Of a DNA stretch of 7,112 bases, positions 5,012-7,112 are shown piece after piece. Below the pieces are notes generated by a model. It was not told where the DNA came from. It made no database searches and was given only the letters and a program-made list of their open reading frames with translations. A program made the position numbers and the translations under genes. Source of the stretch: Leptolyngbyaceae cyanobacterium CSSed165cm_216. GTDB taxonomy: Bacteria; Cyanobacteriota; Cyanobacteriia; Phormidesmidales; Phormidesmidaceae. The DNA is taken from the NCBI GenBank assembly GCA_007135385.1, contig SLIY01000143.1:1-7112 (forward strand), written 5' to 3'. Position 1 is the first letter of the stretch, and the number at the start of each line of letters is the position of its first letter.

Positions 5012-5406
5012 TGAGTCAAGAGTCTCAGGCAGAAAAGATGACTACATCATTGCTGCATAAGGCATCTCAAGCTTTAGAGTCAGCTTGGTCAGAGTTTCAA
5101 GCAGAAAGGCTGGACTTTGCAGCTAATCGAGCCTACTATGCCTGTTTTTACGCTGCTAGTGCAGTCATGCTCCATAGAGGAAGGCAATTTGTCAAGCATT
5201 CTGGCCTAAGAGGGGCTATCCACTGAGATTTGGTAAAGCCAGGACATTTAGAGGCTAAGTGGGGCAAGATATTTGATCGCAGCTTTGAAAATCGCCAAGC
5301 TGCCGATTATCTTGTTTTCGCTATTTTTGAAACAGACCAGGTTGAGCAACTTATCCAAGATGCCGAAGGCTTTGTTCAAGCCATGCGTCAGCTTTTACCC
5401 GACTAG
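5011..5406 (+). pseudogene. hepT: HEPN toxin gene interrupted by one in-frame stop
   Basis: The N-terminal part (72 residues counted from a TTG one codon upstream, 71 from ATG 5011) shows the HEPN helix with NRAYYACFYAASAVML and then KHSGLRGAIH. A TGA at 5224-5226 ends it. The same frame continues DLVKPGHLEAKWGKIFDR, then NRQAADYLVF, and ends at a TAG at 5404-5406 after 59 further codons, matching the usual ending of the family. Relatives typically have Arg-Asp after this His, so CGA to TGA is the likely change. Full length would be 131 residues. Where many HEPN toxins have R-x6-H (RAYYAMFH), this one has Tyr in place of His, so RNase activity of the intact form is not assured. The start overlaps the mntA stop by one base. 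The truncated product probably lacks the second half of the helical bundle. Confidence 0.85.
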
Positions 5407-5418
5407 TTATCCCATAAT

Positions 5419-6558
5419 TTAATAATTACCCTCTTTCCCCTGATAAAAGGCCGTAACCGCTTGCCAGATTAGCTGCTGCTGGTGCACAATCCGAGTTTCC
5501 AGGCCATTCACCGGGCCAGGGGTATAGGCCCCACTGGCATAGCCCTGTTGGACGCTTTCGGTCAGGGCCATGTCTTCGGCCATAAAGGCTTCAAATTCTG
5601 CCAGTAGGGCATCGGGCTGAGGGCTAAACTCTGGCGTGCCATAAACCTCTAGGCGGACCTGGCAAGCGTCCACGGTCAGGGGCTGAATGTGAATCCAGGC
5701 CAGAATGCCGTTGGGTAGCCCTAGCAGGTGTAGGTTGGGGTAGATGCCGTAGGTAAAGAAGCCGTCGCGGCTGTGCCCTTGCAGCTGCGGCAAGATCGGG
5801 TTTTCTGATTGCCAGGGATCGGTGGTGGGGGTATAAAGCAGGTTGACGAAGGACTCTAACTGGTGCTGGTACTGACGGATGGGGCCTTGTACCCGGTTTA
5901 GGGTGGTGCGGTGGGCGATCGCCACATGGTAGTCGCACAGGGTATTGTCGTGGTAATTCTTCCAGTTGCAGGCGACAGTGTACTGCTTCACCAACAAGAG
6001 CTGAGTCGCTGGGGTACGATGCTGGCCCAGGTTGGCATCGATGCTGCCCAAATGCTCCTGCAAGGGGGGGACCTGGTCATCCAGACACACGAACATAAAC
6101 CCGGCCCAGGTTTCTAAACGAATGGGCTGGAGGGCATGGTCTTGGCGATCAAAGCTAGGGGCAAACTGGCCCTGGGAAGGCACCCCCACGAGCTGGCCTC
6201 TGAGGTCGTACACCCAGGCATGGTAAGGACAGACTATCTGGCGACAGGACTGCACCCCGACCTCAGGCTGCAACAGCGCCGCCCGGTGGGGGCACACGTT
6301 GTGGAAGGCCCGTAGCTCGCCATCGCGATCGCGGCAAATTAGCAGCGGCATACCAGCAATGGTCTTAGCCCATACCATCCCTGGTTGATCCAGTTGGGCG
6401 CTGTCGCCAGCATACAGCCAGGTGCGGCGGAAAATGGCCCGTCGCTCAATCTCCATCCAGCGGGGATCGGTGTACCAGTTGGCGGGTAGCAAAAAGCGCT
6501 CGGGCAACCCCTGGGTCTCTACCGGCACGACCCCCTGCATTACCTCAAACATGCCCAT
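5419..6558 (-). CDS. Rieske non-heme iron oxygenase, alpha-subunit type
   Basis: These enzymes use a Rieske [2Fe-2S] centre to feed electrons to a mononuclear iron that hydroxylates or demethylates organic substrates. The 379-residue protein has the Rieske ligands C89-P-H91 and C110-P-Y-H113. The catalytic domain carries NWKNYHDNTLCDYHVAIAH, with the bridging D209 and iron ligands H211 and H216. D329 in AEDMALTESVQQG fits the third ligand. All key residues are present. The substrate cannot be read from the sequence; an electron-transfer reductase is needed and is not in the window. It follows an ABC-transporter ATPase gene on the same strand after 102 bp, so it probably acts on an imported compound. 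ATG 6558 is used, with a weak GTGAG ribosome site; ATG at 6552 is close by. The stop lies 12 bp from the end of the convergent HEPN gene. Confidence 0.93.
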   Translation of the reverse strand: MGMFEVMQGVVPVETQGLPERFLLPANWYTDPRWMEIERRAIFRRTWLYAGDSAQLDQPGMVWAKTIAGMPLLICRDRDGELRAFHNVCPHRAALLQPEVGVQSCRQIVCPYHAWVYDLRGQLVGVPSQGQFAPSFDRQDHALQPIRLETWAGFMFVCLDDQVPPLQEHLGSIDANLGQHRTPATQLLLVKQYTVACNWKNYHDNTLCDYHVAIAHRTTLNRVQGPIRQYQHQLESFVNLLYTPTTDPWQSENPILPQLQGHSRDGFFTYGIYPNLHLLGLPNGILAWIHIQPLTVDACQVRLEVYGTPEFSPQPDALLAEFEAFMAEDMALTESVQQGYASGAYTPGPVNGLETRIVHQQQLIWQAVTAFYQGKEGNY

Positions 6559-6608
6559 ATTGGCTCACGTCCTATGTCTTTTGCTGAAATTTCTCACCAG
6601 GGCGAGCA

Positions 6609-6659
6609 CCCAACACCCCAACACCCCATCACCCCAACACCCCAACACCCCAACACCCC
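6609..6659 (-). repeat. G-rich octamer repeat between the ATPase and oxygenase genes
   Basis: On the plus strand CACCCCAA/CACCCCAT units repeat with an 8-bp period. CCCC runs lie at 6616-6619, 6624-6627, 6632-6635, 6640-6643, 6648-6651 and 6656-6659, and a CCC at 6609-6611. The coding strand therefore carries six GGGG tracts with 4-nt TGTT or TGAT loops, enough to form a G-quadruplex in DNA or in the transcript. The tract begins at the ATPase stop codon and ends 50 bp before the oxygenase start. Confidence 0.9.
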
Positions 6660-6660
6660 A

Positions 6661-7112
6661 TCACCTCGCCAGCGCTGGCGCTTTGCCGCGCAGTAGGTCC
6701 ATGATGTCGTCCCGGTAGTCTTGGAAGGCGCGATCGCGGCGGATGGTGTAATCGCGATCGTGGGGCAGATCTACCCGCACTTCCCGCTGAATGGTGCCGG
6801 GGTGGACGGTCAACACATAGACCCGCTGGGACAGAAACACCGCTTCATCCACATCGTGGGTAATCATTAAAACGCTCACCCCGGTACGATTCCACAGATC
6901 TAGCATGAACTGCTGCATGGTTTCCTTGGTCTGCACGTCTAAGGCACCAAAAGGCTCGTCCATCAGCATAATTTTGGGTTGGGTAGCCAGCGTACGGGCG
7001 ATCGCCACCCGCTGCTTCATCCCGCCGGACAGGGCCTTGGGTAGAGCCTGGGCAAACTGGGTCAGCCCTACCACATCCAGATAATAGGAGGCCTGCTCCC
7101 GCCGCTCCCGGC
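6661..7112 (-). CDS. ABC transporter ATPase, nitrate/sulfonate/taurine type (5' end outside window)
   Basis: This is the C-terminal 149 residues of an ATP-binding subunit that drives uptake through a membrane permease. The signature LSGGMKQRVAIARTL, Walker B with catalytic Glu (IMLMDEPFGALD) and the H-loop (MITHDVDEAV) are intact, and the following VLTVHPGTI...DLPHDRDY region matches the SsuB/TauB/NrtD group. The coding frame does not begin at the internal GTG (7074). It stays open through RREQASYYLDV to the window edge, so about 110 residues including Walker A lie beyond 7112. Permease and substrate-binding genes would be expected upstream. The substrate cannot be decided from the ATPase; nitrate, sulfonate, taurine and pyrimidine-precursor transporters all look alike here. 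It is probably co-transcribed with the Rieske oxygenase. Confidence 0.93.
   Translation of the reverse strand, partial: RERREQASYYLDVVGLTQFAQALPKALSGGMKQRVAIARTLATQPKIMLMDEPFGALDVQTKETMQQFMLDLWNRTGVSVLMITHDVDEAVFLSQRVYVLTVHPGTIQREVRVDLPHDRDYTIRRDRAFQDYRDDIMDLLRGKAPALAR

Larger units (their letters stand above)
2401..7005. repeat. HIP1 octamers (GCGATCGC), eight copies
   Basis: Perfect copies lie at 2401-2408, 3222-3229, 3627-3634, 4050-4057, 5915-5922, 6325-6332, 6730-6737 and 6998-7005. HIP1 is strongly over-represented in many cyanobacterial genomes, which supports the taxonomic call. None occurs in 1-2400 or in 4058-5914. Confidence 0.9.

Noticed and set aside
5407..5418. Bidirectional terminator between the convergent HEPN and Rieske genes
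   Set aside because: Only 12 bp separate the stops, and the AT-rich near-palindrome around 5411-5428 has no GC stem.
5624..5938. Arg/Pro-rich open frame inside the Rieske gene
   Set aside because: It overlaps the intact oxygenase coding region in another frame; the composition is typical of a shadow frame in GC-rich DNA.
6609..6659. CRISPR-like array
   Set aside because: The units are 8 bp and contiguous with no spacers; this is a microsatellite.

Overview
The window looks like a piece of a cyanobacterial chromosome, probably filamentous. It carries eight perfect HIP1 octamers (GCGATCGC), a DUF4336 protein typical of cyanobacteria, and short cyanobacterial-type low-complexity repeats between genes. 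Almost every call rests on motif reading by eye, and no database search was possible.

Positions 1-2450 are an accessory zone of broken small genes on the minus strand. Read in transcription order (descending coordinates) it holds: a C-terminal fragment of a Uma2/DUF820-type protein with a 21-bp tandem duplication; a small antitoxin-like gene (ATG at 1963) interrupted by an insertion sequence; the insertion sequence itself (about 482-1780), an IS200/IS605-superfamily element with an intact TnpB and no TnpA; a 20-codon remnant of a brnT toxin gene; and an intact brnA antitoxin gene. Removing the insertion sequence at the proposed ends rejoins the small antitoxin as ...DDVYAELL-stop and places brnT 20 bp after it. 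The insertion therefore split a compact toxin-antitoxin cluster.

Positions 2460-4581 hold two chromosomal-style genes on the minus strand: a DUF4336 (degenerate metallo-beta-lactamase-like) protein, and upstream of it a beta-rich protein resembling the HRI1 family. A 238-bp spacer with purine-rich repeats separates them.

Positions 4582-5406 are a plus-strand MNT/HEPN toxin-antitoxin operon with a palindromic candidate operator. The nucleotidyltransferase antitoxin is intact. The HEPN toxin is cut by one in-frame TGA, after which the same frame continues to the natural end.

Positions 5419-7112 are a minus-strand pair: an ABC-transporter ATPase of the nitrate/sulfonate/taurine type (5' end beyond the window) followed by a Rieske non-heme iron oxygenase. 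Together they suggest import and oxidation of a small organic nutrient whose identity the window does not show. A G-rich octamer repeat lies between them.

The most interesting pattern is convergent decay. In both recognisable toxin-antitoxin loci the toxin is destroyed (brnT by internal deletion, HEPN by nonsense mutation) while the antitoxin frame is open, and a third antitoxin gene is interrupted by the TnpB element.
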